From: Allomyces arbusculus
Lineage: Eukaryota > Blastocladiomycota > Blastocladiomycetes > Blastocladiales > Blastocladiaceae
Direction of reading: 5' to 3'
Length of the DNA: 64,000 bases
NCBI GenBank assembly: GCA_027604705.1
Contig: JADHYV010000010.1
Coordinates: 372,001 to 436,000 of the forward strand
The notes under the pieces were generated by a model. That model was not told the DNA's origin, made no database searches, and worked only from the letters and a program-made list of their open reading frames with translations. Of the stretch, positions 22,531 through 33,745 are shown piece by piece. The translations under genes and the position numbers were made by a program. Within the stretch, counting starts at the first letter, position 1, and every line of letters begins with the position of its first letter.

Positions 22531-24515
22531 ATGAGCGACCTCATGATGATGACCACGATGGACCTGTTTTCGGGCGCAACCGACTTGACGGCTTTCCCGT
22601 CGGACTTGGTACGTGGCAGCGCTTTTACTGGCTTGGCTGCGCTGCGGCTGCTGGTGTGACATGGCACGAGCCGAACCTGCATCAAACTGACGGACCTGCC
22701 CCTTCCGGGCGATGATGATGGCAGCTGTCCGCGCCGCTCTCCATGGACTTCCTGGCCCCGCCCGCGGCCCCAGCGGTTCCGGCGTGCCCGACGGCGCCGT
22801 GGGACGAGGAGCTCGCGTCCGTCTGGTACTCGCACCACGCCAATGGCAGCAGTTCTGGCTCGACGAGCGCGTCGTCGGCGTCCTCGTCGGCCTCGCCCAT
22901 GACGCCGTCTTTGCCCGACTTTGCCGCGCACCCGTCGTCGTCCGACTTGGCGCCCGTGCCGTCAGCGCCGACGTCGCCCGCGACGCGGCTTGTCACGCTC
23001 GACGAGATTGACGTCAAGTCGCTCTGGCTCAACCCGTGGCCACAATCGACGCTCGCGCCTGATTGTTTGACGGCGGCTGCCGAGGCGTCCATGGCAAGCG
23101 TCTTGCCGCAGGGCGTGCCGTCTGAGGACGTCGAGCGCATTCTCGAAGAGGCCGAGGAGACGCTCCACTCGTTCATGGAATCGCAGTGCGGCGCGACCAC
23201 GTCGGCAACCGCGGCAGCGGCCGCGTACTCGCTTGAGCAGTTCATGTCGCCGCCGTCGCCGCCGGCGACGCCCCTGGTCATGGGCGAGGCGCGGAACGCT
23301 GCTGCTACAGCCCCCGTGATGAACTCGGTGAACGGATTCCAAGTCGCTGCGCAAGGGCCGTTCTCGAGTCCGTTCAGCGGTTGCCCAACCAGCAACACCG
23401 CTACGGCCCCGGCGCCGATCACGACAACGTCGTCATCGCTTGCCATGGGTCTGCCGTCGCCGGCGCTCCTGCACCAGTACAGCATGCCGTCCATGGAGCA
23501 GCCGCCCGCGCAAGAGCCGTTCATGTCGGCACCGCACGTGGTCAACGGGAACGTGTCGCTCAAGCCGCGTCCGCTAGCGCACCTCGCGAATGCTGGCGCT
23601 TACGCGCCGCAAGGCATGGCCGCGCTCCCTCCGACCCCCACGACGCCGACGATGCCGCACGCTCCCGCCACGACCACCTCCATGGCCGCGACGGCATCGG
23701 CGATCCCGATGCAGGTGACAGGCAAGGCGCCACGCGTGCGTCGTCCGCGCAAGCGGTCGTGCATGGTGCCGTACATCTTGGCGCCCAACTCGCCCACGTC
23801 GCCGACGATGCTGCACCCGAGCCACCCTCTCTACCGGCACGACGACCCTGCGCCAACCTACGTGACCGTCGACGACAAGACGACGCGCATTTGGAAGTGC
23901 GAGCTCTGTGACAAGGGGTTCCGCCGCAAGGCCGACCAGATCCGGCACACGCGTATTCACACGGGCGACAAGCCTTACTCGTGCTCGGTCTGTGGCGAGG
24001 CGTTTGCTCGCCAGGACGCGCTCCGTCGCCACCAGAACAAGAACTCCAAGTGCTCGCACGGTCTGTCGGAGCCGGCGTCGGACGCGACCATGGGTCGCCC
24101 GCGGGGTTCGGGACGTGCCGCCAAGGAGGCCGCCGAGGCACAGCAGCAGCAGCAGCAGCAGCTCCCGCAGCAGCCCACGGTCCCTTCGCAACTGACGGAC
24201 GTGGTCGTGCCAGCACCGGCTTCGCTCGTCGCGCCCCCGACCACTCTTGCGTCGGCCGAATCCGTTGCCGAGTCGACCCCGGCCGCGACAATCCAAGTGC
24301 CCGTCATGTCGCCCGTGACCGCGCAGTACCCGCCGCAGACGTTTGCCTCGGCACCCACCAGCACCAGGGACCACCCCATGACCGACGCGTCGGCAGCGGC
24401 ATCAGCGCCCACGTCGGCCGTGTCGGTGCCCGTGACCATCCACCACGCCTACAGCTACGAGCCGAGCGCGTCGTTCGCTCCCGTGCCGCCAGCACCGGCG
24501 CCGCTGGCGCTCTAG
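22531..24515 (+). CDS. C2H2 zinc-finger transcription factor
   Basis: Two exons (22531-22608 and 22725-24515; donor GTACGT, phase 0) give 622 residues. The N-terminal ~390 residues are Ser/Ala/Pro/Thr-rich and acidic in patches (SEDVERILEEAEETLHSFME), as in activation domains. Basic PRVRRPRKRSC near residue 365 may be a nuclear signal. Two adjacent C2H2 fingers lie at about 415-472: CELCDKGFRRKADQIRHTRIH, TGDKPYS linker, CSVCGEAFARQDALRRHQ with the closing ligand set altered to H-x5-C (HQNKNSKC). A poly-Gln run and a Pro/Ala/Thr-rich tail follow. The finger pair, especially FARQDALRRH, recalls fungal calcineurin-responsive Crz1-type factors, but that is only a resemblance. Confidence 0.85.
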
Positions 24516-24965
24516 ACCAGTTGTCTTGTTGTGTTTTGCCCACTTTTTGCCGTCGCCGTTCGCCCAAACTAGACCCGATACACGCCACAACAATTATTCG
24601 TGATAGACGACGCGCGATCGCTCCTCGCTCCATACATTTACGTAGACAAAAAAAATTCATGATCTCTACCCCACCCTTGTCGCTGTTGCTGTGTTGTTGT
24701 GCGGATTATACTCGCGTTTTGGAGTTTCTGGCGAGGTGACGGGCAAGCGACAGGCCTGAGGGCCGCGGCCTGCGAGAGCGAGGGAGCGCGGTTGGAGAGA
24801 AGCGTTCATTTTGCGGACTGGCATTTTGCTGCGACCAGAGGCAATCATAAATGACACCAGACCAACCCGAGCGTCGCTTCACCTCTTCGTGAGCGTCTAC
24901 ACGACGCTGCCCGACACACTCCAGTAAGCCAGCACCGACCCACTGCAAAAGACAACTTGCAAGCC
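24516..24965. other. Intergenic, RRM gene promoter
   Basis: A 450 bp gap between the zinc-finger stop and the next plus-strand start. It includes an A7 run near 24649. An upstream non-coding or extra 5' exon of the next gene could lie here, because CTAG/CACC at about 25050 is a possible acceptor. No gene of its own is seen. Confidence 0.4.
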
Positions 24966-26257
24966 ATGTTTTCGTGCTCTTGGCCAAGAACGGCACGATC
25001 ATGCATTTTACGAATCGCAACCAGCTGCCCAACATCCGCATGGGCAACGACTAGCACCAATGATGCTGTCCTGTCCCTGGTCTCTGTCCGACACTTTGCC
25101 TCGCGCCCAAAACGTGCGCGGCTCTGGGAAAAGAAGGCGTTCCGGCCCAAGGAATTCAAGCCCGTCCTGGATTTCGGGCACGCGACGCCGCCAAAACCCG
25201 TCGTGGACTTGTTTGCTCGACCAGAGGACGAGCAGGGGTCAGCAACGCATGATAACGAATGGTTGAGCACGGGGGCTGCACCACTTGTCCCGAACATCCA
25301 GTTTACGCCCATCGACCAGGAGTTGCCGTGCGGTGATGGCGCGACGCTCGTGATTGGCAACGTTGTCTGGTCGGCACAGCCCGAGGACGTCGTGCGGCTC
25401 TTGCAGCAGGTGCCGGGCCTCTTGGCGGAGCACATTGATTACCGTACGTTGTTGCTTGTGTCGTGCATGGGAGCTAGTCGCTCATACCGGTGCGTTCGCA
25501 TCGCAGTGATCCAAGGCCGCACCGACCTCTCGCTCAACCCGACGGGCAAGTGGCTTGTGAAACTGTCGCGCGACGCGCCCGTCACGGCCGCGGAAGTGCG
25601 GCACGCGCTGTTCCAAGTCTCGATGACGGGCCAGGTTCCGGAGGTCTACACGAGGGTGCGTATCTGTTTTTCCACGCTCTCGCGTACTCCGTTGCTGAGA
25701 TTGACCACCAGTCATTCTGTAGCCGCCGAAACACGAGGGCACGGCGCAATGGGAAGCCGAGTTTATTCACCCGAAAATCGGCAACGCGTCGGGGCGCACC
25801 TTGCTCGTCACGAAACTGCCGTCCGTGTTCACGCACGAAGATCTGTTCCTGACGTTCCGGTCGTTCAACGTTGTCCCGGAACGACCCAACGCACCACCCC
25901 CGATTGAGATTCTCGGCGCGTGCGTACCGCTCTCTCTGTTCCGCTCGCTCCCTCGTCCGCTCACATTCTGTTGTCCGACTGTATAGGCACGCCAACGCGT
26001 CCATTGCACGAGCTATTGTCCGTGTCGAGACCACGGCCGACGCGAGCCAGGCCGTGCGCGAGCGCCAGAACAAGCTAGTCGTGCCACGGTTCGCCAAGGT
26101 TAGTGGGCTCGCGCCATCACGCATCCAATGCACGATCCTGCACAATATCATCCCGCTACGCCGAATGCCCAGTATCGTGGAGTCGGCCAGGGCGCATTTG
26201 AACGAGCTGCAAAACGCAACGCTCGAGTCGGATGACGATGTGCATGTTTCGGTGTGA
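24966..26257 (+). CDS. Putative mitochondrial RRM-type RNA-binding protein
   Basis: Four exons (24966-25443, 25507-25655, 25723-25919, 25987-26257) sum to 364 residues in frame. The N-terminus is Arg/Ser/Ala-rich, without early acidic residues, and contains SLVSVRHFASRPKRARLW, a typical matrix-peptidase site context. Two RRM-like beta-alpha-beta segments can be read: ATLVIGNVVWSAQPEDVVRL followed by TGKWLVKLSRDAP, and GRTLLVTKLPSVFTHEDLFL followed by SIARAIVRVETTADASQAV. These fit RNP2-like strands followed by helix 1; RNP1 aromatics are poorly conserved. The C-terminus is short and acidic. Possible role in mitochondrial RNA handling. Family unrecognised. The first exon is uncertain, because the ATG at 24966 could lie inside an intron of a longer model. 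Confidence 0.6.
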
Positions 26258-26499
26258 ATTGAGATTTAGTTCGATTCCTGTCAACGCGTCACATCAACAT
26301 TGTTTTCGCAATTGATACCTCGTGGAAAGCCGGAAAAGAGCAAGAAGCAACCTAACAAGCAACGTAGATGCCAGAGACGACGACAGAAGCAACGGGTCGA
26401 CAACTTCGAATGAGAACAAACCAAAAACAAGGTGCAAGTGTAAAATCCTGCATCGAGATGGGCGTTGATCTGCGCGTGTGCGTGCCGTCGACACAGGAC

Positions 26500-27226
26500 C
26501 GACAGACGAGCTCGTCGTGCGCCCACGCCCTCGCACTTGGGCGGCGCATCGTCCGAGTCGACGTAGACACCCTGCGCGGCCACGGGGCCGAGCCCACGCT
26601 TGGCAAACCCCTTCCAGATTAAACACTTGTTGGCACCGCTCGTTAGACTCGTATCGGCGAGCAAAATCGCATCATGTGCGTCCAAGACAGTGGGACGGCA
26701 AATTTGCAGCTTGAGTCCGTCCATGATCAGCTACATCAGCGCGTTTCCAGCACCCAGATTGCGCTGTTCAATCGGCCCGGACCCGTGCTTGTCGACGAGA
26801 CTCCAGTAGATCTCGAAGAGCATCGACGCCCACACCTCGCCCATCTGTGCGGCTCGGCGTACTAGGCCTGCGCCAACAATGAGTACCCGCTCGGGTTCGT
26901 GGCCAAGTCGGTCGAAAACGGGTACTTGCGGATCCCAGTGGGGGCGCTGGTCACGTAAGTGCCAATGGGCAAGGGTGCGTTGCGCGTCACGGCCGGGTCG
27001 TCGAGAACGATCGCGATCACAGCAAAGAAATCGGACCAGCTTGGCGGGCGGCGGGATCCTGAACGACTGGCCGGCAATCGTCGGCACTTTCTTGACCGAC
27101 CGCCGCGCTGCCGGTGCGGTGTGGATGGCATGTACTTGTGGAAAACCAATGTAGCGCGAACAGCGCGACGAGGAACAGCACAGCAAAGCGTCGGTGCAAG
27201 GGAGGGCTGATCGGACGCGGCATCAT
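26500..27226 (-). pseudogene. Fungalysin (M36) C-terminal remnant
   Basis: Pieces of a secreted M36 metalloprotease read on the minus strand in the family order: WSDFFAVIAIV, GIRKYPFSTDLATNPSGYSL, MGEVWASMLFEIYWSLVDKH, GAGNALM, then [20 protein letters not shown] and [17 protein letters not shown]. The zinc-binding HExxH helix, the propeptide and most of the catalytic domain are missing. A frame change separates the second and third blocks. A TAG at 26731-26733 interrupts the GNALM-LIMDG strand in frame, where the family normally has a sense codon. An ATG at 27226 opens a signal-peptide-like stretch (HRRFAVLFLVALFALHWFS) just upstream, but it does not join WSDFF through a convincing intron. 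Fungalysins are extracellular proteases expanded in zoosporic fungi. A 5'-truncated, decayed copy fits best. Confidence 0.65.
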
Positions 27227-27932
27227 GGGTCGGTGACTTGGTGAACACGCACGCGAGGGTCAAGTGGACGGGCTGGTCGCGTAAAGTGCTGGTGGGCGCC
27301 GACGAGATCCGTGGACACTGCTCGGCACGCACGTGGGAGGGCGGGCGCGCCCCATCTATTTTATTGAGATGCAAGATAGCGCGTGCATCATTGGCCCGAC
27401 AGCCGGCGAGCGTACTTGGCTCGCTGCAAACGCGAAACGAGCTTGTCGTTTTGTGGATGCGGCGGCAGACCCATAGGTATCGTCGGCTGCGACCTTCCTT
27501 CCGCCATAGATTTGTGGGTATTTTAAGTTTAGTGTTCGTCCGTTGGGGATGTGAGCGTGCCTGGTCAATTTGTCGGGCTCGTGCAGTTGTCCGCTTGCCT
27601 TGCGCCCATACCTCGCGACCATTTGCGCCTGAGCAGCGCGGGTCCGGCCATGCACCGCTCATACGCCACGATAAGGCTCAAACATGAACTGCTGATTTTG
27701 TAAATGATGCCCCAAGAAAGCGAATACTTGGAGGGGTCGGTCCTATTTTGCAGAAAGGGTGAGCGGTAATCTGTTGCTTACCAGACATGCTGTCAGCGGC
27801 ACGCCCCATCAAATCGGGATCGAATGATGCGCTGTTGTTAGTGAATGTGGTTTCTTGAGCTCCACCCTCGATTGACATCCCAACGGTCACCAAAGAGAAG
27901 GATGGAGTCACAAACGTCAATTCAGTCACTAT
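27227..27932. other. Intergenic, no gene seen
   Basis: A 706 bp stretch between the protease remnant and the stop of the SFI1-like gene. It is somewhat AT-richer than its surroundings. No motif or splice-linked frame was found. The missing N-terminal part of the fungalysin is not recognisable here either. Confidence 0.45.
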
Positions 27933-30900
27933 TTACCGCCGCAGGACCGGCATTGGCATCAAAAACTCGGCCGGCAGGTCGAGCAAAGGCCGCGGTGCTG
28001 GCCGGTCTCCACAAGGCGACGCGATCTTCGCGCCCCACGACGGCGCCGGGTCCAAATCAATCAAGTCTCCACTCTCCACCCACTCGACCACCCGTTTCGA
28101 CTCCTGCCGCGGATCCCGAACCGGCACAGGACATGGTGGGCCCCAGTCCGCAGCCGGCATGAAGACCTGGCCGTGGGAATCCACTTGCCCGTCGTCGTCT
28201 TGTGCCTGCATCGCACACGGACGCGCCTGAGCGATCACCGTCGCCTTCTCGCCGCGCTGCACGCGCCGCCATTTTTCCTGGAACTGCAACCGCCACATGG
28301 CTGCGCGGCGCGCGTGCACGAGACGCAGCCACCCTTCGAACGCGCGTCGCAGGACTACGCCACGGTGAAACTCGGCGGGTCGGACGACGTTGAGAGCGTG
28401 CACAGCGCGCCAGTCGGGGATGCGGCATCGCCAATGGGCCCACGTGCGCGCGAGGAGCGCCGACTCGTGGCGGTAAATGGCCGCCATTTCTTGCAGCTAA
28501 AGTGGGAGGAAAAAACAAGTCAGTTTGTCGGTCGAGAACAGAAGACAGCGAAACGAAGATAGCGAACCCGATGCTTTCGCCGGACCCGTGCCGCGTCGAG
28601 CCACTGGAAAAAAACGCCGGCCTGAACTGTTGCGGCGTGGATGCGGATGGCCTGGTCGCGCCGAAGCGTCTTGAGCAAGCGCGTTTGGCTGTACAAGCAC
28701 CAGGCACAAAACAGACGCTCCAATTGGTCTGGCGCGAATCAAGTGTTGTGGGCGGTCAGATCAAGAGCGGCCAGGTCAAGTACGGTGAAGTATTAAACGC
28801 ACTCTTGAGCAATACTGCTTGCAACTTGGCGGCTCTTGCCTTTTCGGATCGACGGGCGTTGAGGGCGAGGCGCCAGCGACGAAGAGCCTGCCGATTAGAC
28901 GATGGTAGTGAGTTTTGCAAGTGTATCCATTTCAGACCAGACCACACCGACCGTGCCTGAGCGCGAACATTGCGTGACCGCGTCGCATCAGCCGCCCGTG
29001 CTCTGCGAACCATTTCCTTGAGTCGTAGGATCATGGTGCGCTTGGCCGAATACTCGCGCAATGTCTCTGCTCGATGCATCGCGGCATTTTTCCGGTGCTT
29101 TTCCTGGACATGCTGTCGCAACGCCGCAAAAACCCGCCGCGCCCGCTCCACCTCTTGCTTTTCCCGGAACTCGGCGATGACCCGGCAAGACGCAACTTGT
29201 CGCGCCGTGGCATCTCGCCAGACCATGAGCGCATGCCGCGCACGCCGTCGGCCGAGCCGCGCGACCACATGTGTCGCGATCGCGCCCAACAGCAAGCGCA
29301 GCCGCCATGCCGCGACCCACTGCGCCAACGCCGTCGACATGACCGCGCGATCGCGCACGGCTTCGGCAAGCCGGTCCTGCGTGCGCCGCAACCGCTGCAT
29401 CTCGACAAATAGCTTCCAAGAGCGCCACGCGCGATCCATATCCGTTCGTCTCGCATGCTCGGCGGCGCGACGCTTCAGCACGACCGCATGCTGCCGGGCG
29501 TGCATGGCGTCGACCCATTGCGCGAGTACGCGTCGCGCGAGTTGTACTACCGCCCACTTGGTCGCGAGTTGTCTGCGCTCGGCTTGGGCGCGCTGGGACT
29601 GCGCGTACGTGGCAAGCGCATTGAGTGCCGTGCGCTGTCGCCGGTGCCGCAGGAACGTGGCAGCTGCGAGCGTGCGTTTTCGTGCCACCACACGGGCGCG
29701 GGCACGGTGCACCCATCGCCGCCAGACGCGGCGAGCGAGATGGGAGTGGTACTGGTGCTTGGCCGCGGCGAACCGGTGGACAAGCCGGTGCCAGATACGC
29801 GCGAGGTAGTGTTGGTCGGCGGTTGCTGCGGCGGCTTGGAGGAGACGTGCGCGTGTGTTCCAGCGCGAGAAGCAGCGCGTGAGGACCGTGTGCGTGCGGT
29901 CCGCGCGGAACTGCCGCGCAACTTGGATTTGCGCATCGACAGACTGCCAGCGAGCATGCCAGTCGGCAAGAACCGAGAGCAGGAGACGTCGTTGCCGCAT
30001 CGGTTCGTGCCGCTCTTGGAAATCGAGCGCGACTTGCTCGAGTCGGCGACGCCTTTCGCGTGCCTCTTGGACCAATGTCGCCCACGCGCGCCAGACCGTC
30101 GTCATGGCCTGCTTTTCCCGAGCCTCCACGACGGGTGCTAGCGTGCGCTGCCATGTCTGCCGTTGCTGAACCCGCATCCCCATTTCCATGAGCACCCAAT
30201 GCGCCAGGTTGAGAGCGTGCCACCGATCCGCACGAGCGAGACGCGGTGCGAGATCGCGACGTTCCAAGTATGCGGCGTACCAGTGCCGCACACACGCGAG
30301 CAGTCGGGTGTGCCGCTCGTGCGCTGCGGCTGTAACCGTCATGGTCCGGTCTTGGACCCGCACACGAGCCTTGGTGAGCCACGTCGTCAGGGCACGCATC
30401 ATTTTCTGATGCTGATCCCACTGCGCCGCCAGGTCAGCTTGGCGCTTTCGGAGCTGAGCGCGCTTGGTCGCGAGAATCCAGAGCCGAAGCGCCGAGTACT
30501 GGGCGTTCCTGTCGCCTGTGTAAACTCGTCAGTCGCGACCATCACCTATCAAGCTAATCAAGAAACAACGTACAAAACTGCTGTGCCGTCTTGACCGCCC
30601 GCACCTCGCCGAGCCGCTGCCGCCACACGACGATCCACCGCAGCTGCGTCGTATACTGGAACTTGACGGCAGCCTTGACCTGCATGCGCCAGGCGCGCTT
30701 GCGCGCCGCCGCGTACGCGGCCCAGGCCGTCCACACACGTTGCATGAGAGCGCGGTCGTCGGCTGACCAGCCGCTCGCGGTTCTGCGTGCCGCCATGGCT
30801 GCACGCACTTGCTGCACAACAGCGGCCGGATCGACAGTGCCGTCGGGATGTCGCTTGACGCGTACTCGCACGCGCACGGCACCTGGCGGGGCCCGGCCGA

Positions 30901-31336
30901 TTTCGCCGGGTAGAGTAGGTTTGGGAAGGGGGCATGGAGCACCTGCGGGCAAGTCAACGGCCGAGTCGTGCGTGGGTAGCACGCGGAGCGCCGGCCGCTT
31001 TGAGTCGGGACGCGTTGGTTCTGTGCTGGGCAAGTGCGCAGCATGCTGGCTTGGTGGAACAGCTGGGCGAGTGCGGTTCGAGCTACTGGGAACATGGTTC
31101 CTGGGACTTGTTTGCCTGAGGATTATGGTTTGCTGCGGGGTCGACTCGATTACTTGCAATGGCTTGGCTCGCGTCGCTGTCTTGTTCTGCCGCAGCGGGC
31201 GGCGGTCGCGGGACTTGTCCTTGCCGTTCATCTCGCTCACTGTGTCATAGAATTTAAAGCTGGATTTTTGCAGCAAGTCATGCCGGCTCCAGGGATTGTT
31301 AGTGGCGTTGGCGACGACTAACAACAGATCCGACAT
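27933..31336 (-). CDS. SFI1: SFI1-like centrin-binding repeat protein
   Basis: Four exons (31336-30574, 30515-28803, 28728-28568, 28496-27933) give 1066 residues in frame. From about residue 200 onward the protein is a long helix-forming array of Arg/Ala/Trp-rich repeats with the Sfi1 signature of a Leu/Phe and a Trp about 30 residues apart: RVWTAWAAYAAARKRAW, VWRAWATLVQEARER, LTRCFSRWNTRARLL, RVWRRWVHRARARVV, RRVLAQWVDAMHARQ, RAFEGWLRLVHARR. These repeats bind centrin along a continuous alpha helix in yeast Sfi1 and animal homologues, building the spindle-pole half-bridge or basal-body fibres. The N-terminus (MSDLLLVVANATNNPWS) and the acidic C-terminus (WVESGDLIDLDPAPSW) are repeat-free. 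The organism appears to be flagellated, so a basal-body role is plausible. Tail functions are unknown. Confidence 0.82.
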
Positions 31337-31379
31337 TTTGACCCACATCACACAGCAGACTTGATTGATGCATGTCCAC

Positions 31380-33060
31380 CACCATTCCCCACAACACATG
31401 TGTTTCTTTCTCAATTCTCCCGACTTGAGCCTCAGCTGATTTGAAATTGGTTTTGAGTGCGCTGCTGCACCTTGCTCTTACCGCTCCAGCTTTAAACGCG
31501 CCATGCCTGCATACTTTGATTTGCGCGCATGGCCGGGATGCAGAAGCAAAGCTGTGGATCAAGGAAAACGCTGAGCTGCAGCTGGAATCTACAGAATTTT
31601 TCAAGGACTCGATTGGCGACCTGGTTTACTTCTAGCCAACCAATGGCACTCCGCAGTTGTGTCTCATGTTTTTACCGCGAGACTTGGACCGCGAGACTCG
31701 GACCGCGCGCCAGCACTACCATTGCCTGGACGTGATCCTAATTGGATTGTAGCGGCGCGTCAGACGCTGCTTCCGGTTCCATTGCACCATGTTTGAGACG
31801 ACGTACTCGAAGTTGATGACGATGGATTTTCCCCCATTTCTGTGGTCCATGACACTGGCGATTCTTGATCCTTCGCGAAGACATGAAGCTGGCACCTCGC
31901 TTGTTGACCTCTTGACACGGTCGTTCTTTCGGCTTTTTGGACATATTGCGTTCCTTCAAGGCGCTCTTCCCGCCGCACGCACGTGCCCTTCCAGTGGCGA
32001 CAATTGATAAAGAAATGCTGTAGTACGAGTTGTTCCGCCACATCCCACCGACGTTGGTCTCGCTTGAGTTTTTTGACGACGAGTTGCTTTGTGAATCTGA
32101 AATGCGTATCGTGAAGGCACTGGCCGACCTGATCCATCAGTCCAGGTCATTGACGTCGCTCTCACTCACGTGCCAGGCTCTGGCCAGACAGGATTTGGCC
32201 TTGAGTGCGCTGCTGCGCACTGGTTTCTCGTCTCTGGACTTAACACTGTTCATGAGCACGGCCGATCCATTGGCGGTGATTGCAGCAAGTTTCCCCACTT
32301 CGGTCCAGCCGCTTTGAATGACCATGCATCATGAACGGCATGAAAATGGAGATGGGGGCCAACTTTGTTGCGTCTCGGCTGCCGCTTACTACACATTCGC
32401 TGATACATGTCCTATTGCCAAAGGGGATGCATAACATAGTGGCCAATCTGCCGCTGGCATCGATGCCTTGTGACTTACGCGCTTCACGCTTCGGGTCCTG
32501 GATCGATTCTAATAGTTGCCCTCTGTTTGTGTGACTGCCCGTCTCACTGACGCGCTTGGAACTGTCCGACTGGGTTTGTTGCGGTGACAAGTTGGCAATC
32601 GTGCCGCTTGTGAGGTACATGCCGCCAACACTCGTGGCACTACGTCTTGCGTCATGCAATGTCACAAACTTATCAATCGCCATGCTAAATCGCTGCTGGC
32701 CCGCCACGCTGCGCGAGTTTGATTTGACGGGGAACCTTTTCAGTGTCAGGCCAATGTCGCTGCCCAAAAGTGGCCGCGTGTTGCGAATTGGCGATAAAGA
32801 AAACTTGGTCGACGGTTTGGTCGCTGATTGGGTGTGGTCACTACCAACGGCGTTGCGCGATTTGGATGTGGAAGATACGGAGCTGGGCATTGAATTTGCA
32901 TCGACACTGCTTGACCGAATGCCCGCGCGATCGCCGTGGCGGCGGCTGCGCTTACTTGTTGATAGCGCAGCTCTTGACTCGAGCCAGGAAGTGAAGCAGC
33001 GGTTCGAGGCCAAGTTTGTCGTGATGTGTATGCTTTCCTTTTCTGTGAATGCGGATTGGT
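31380..33060 (+). pseudogene. Decayed leucine-rich-repeat gene
   Basis: LRR-like blocks are scattered over at least two plus-strand frames: LVLSALLHLALTAP near 31441, IPPTLVSLEFFDDELL and SLTSLSLTCQAL near 32045-32180, LALSALLRTGFSSLDLTLF near 32195, then LELSDW, MPPTLVALRLASCNVTNLSI and LREFDLTGNLFSV at 32556-32760 and LPTALRDLDVEDTELG near 32845. The 16-mer TTGAGTGCGCTGCTGC-type segment occurs near 31454 and 32199, showing repeats related at the DNA level. Frames are interrupted by stops without convincing splice sites, no initiating ATG suits the blocks, and the region is visibly AT-richer than its neighbours. A multi-exon functional gene is not excluded. No function is assigned. Confidence 0.5.
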
Positions 33061-33745
33061 TCGCGGTGTGGGTTTCAATATTTAACTGTCTGTCCGTGGT
33101 GCTTGCGATAATGCTCTGTTTTGCGGGCTACAATGAAGCCAATCCGAAAGCGACAAAAAGTCGGGTCAGTTGGCTTCGTGAGCGACTCTTTGAAGCCCGC
33201 CGAATTGCGAATTGGTGCAGGTTGGTCACACATGTCGACGCAAGACTGCTTTCTGTGAAGTGGCACATGAGCGTCATGTTTTATTGGCACTGCAACGCTG
33301 TTGGTTTCCATTTGTTCGAGAGAAAATTTCTGTTGGTATGGCTCAGCAAAATGATGAGAAAAGAGAATTTCGTGACCAAATTCTACGGGTTGATTCCGTA
33401 ACTATCAGTTTCTGTCGTATATTGAGGGCCACTGGGTGCGAACGCGCGCGCCGACGAGAAACGTCCAACTCGCACCGCCCACTGAAGCGGCGGCGCGCCG
33501 AGGCCGGGACTAGCAATCCACTGTACAAGTAGTTTTGGTCACGAAGCCGAGTTTCTCCACCCGGTGAGGTCGCCCTGGGGACGAGAAAGACTGCTGCCTG
33601 TGCGAAAAGATTTAACGAGTATAGTACAAACAACGGCGCCAACGAGCGACTCACCACTTGGAGAAATTATGCAGTTCCACATCAAAATGTGTGCACCCCT
33701 GCCTCCATCTATTCGCGATTTGCCAATCTGCCCACCCGCCCCGCA
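33061..33745. other. Intergenic, AT-richer
   Basis: This follows the LRR blocks up to the stop of the DUF2306 gene. The open frame continuing from the LRR region to 33401 loses LRR character after about 33010. Nothing else was recognised. Confidence 0.45.

Noticed and set aside
28970-30141. Arg-rich plus-strand frames opposite the SFI1-like gene
   Set aside because: These are mirror images of the Arg/Ala/Trp repeats on the minus strand.
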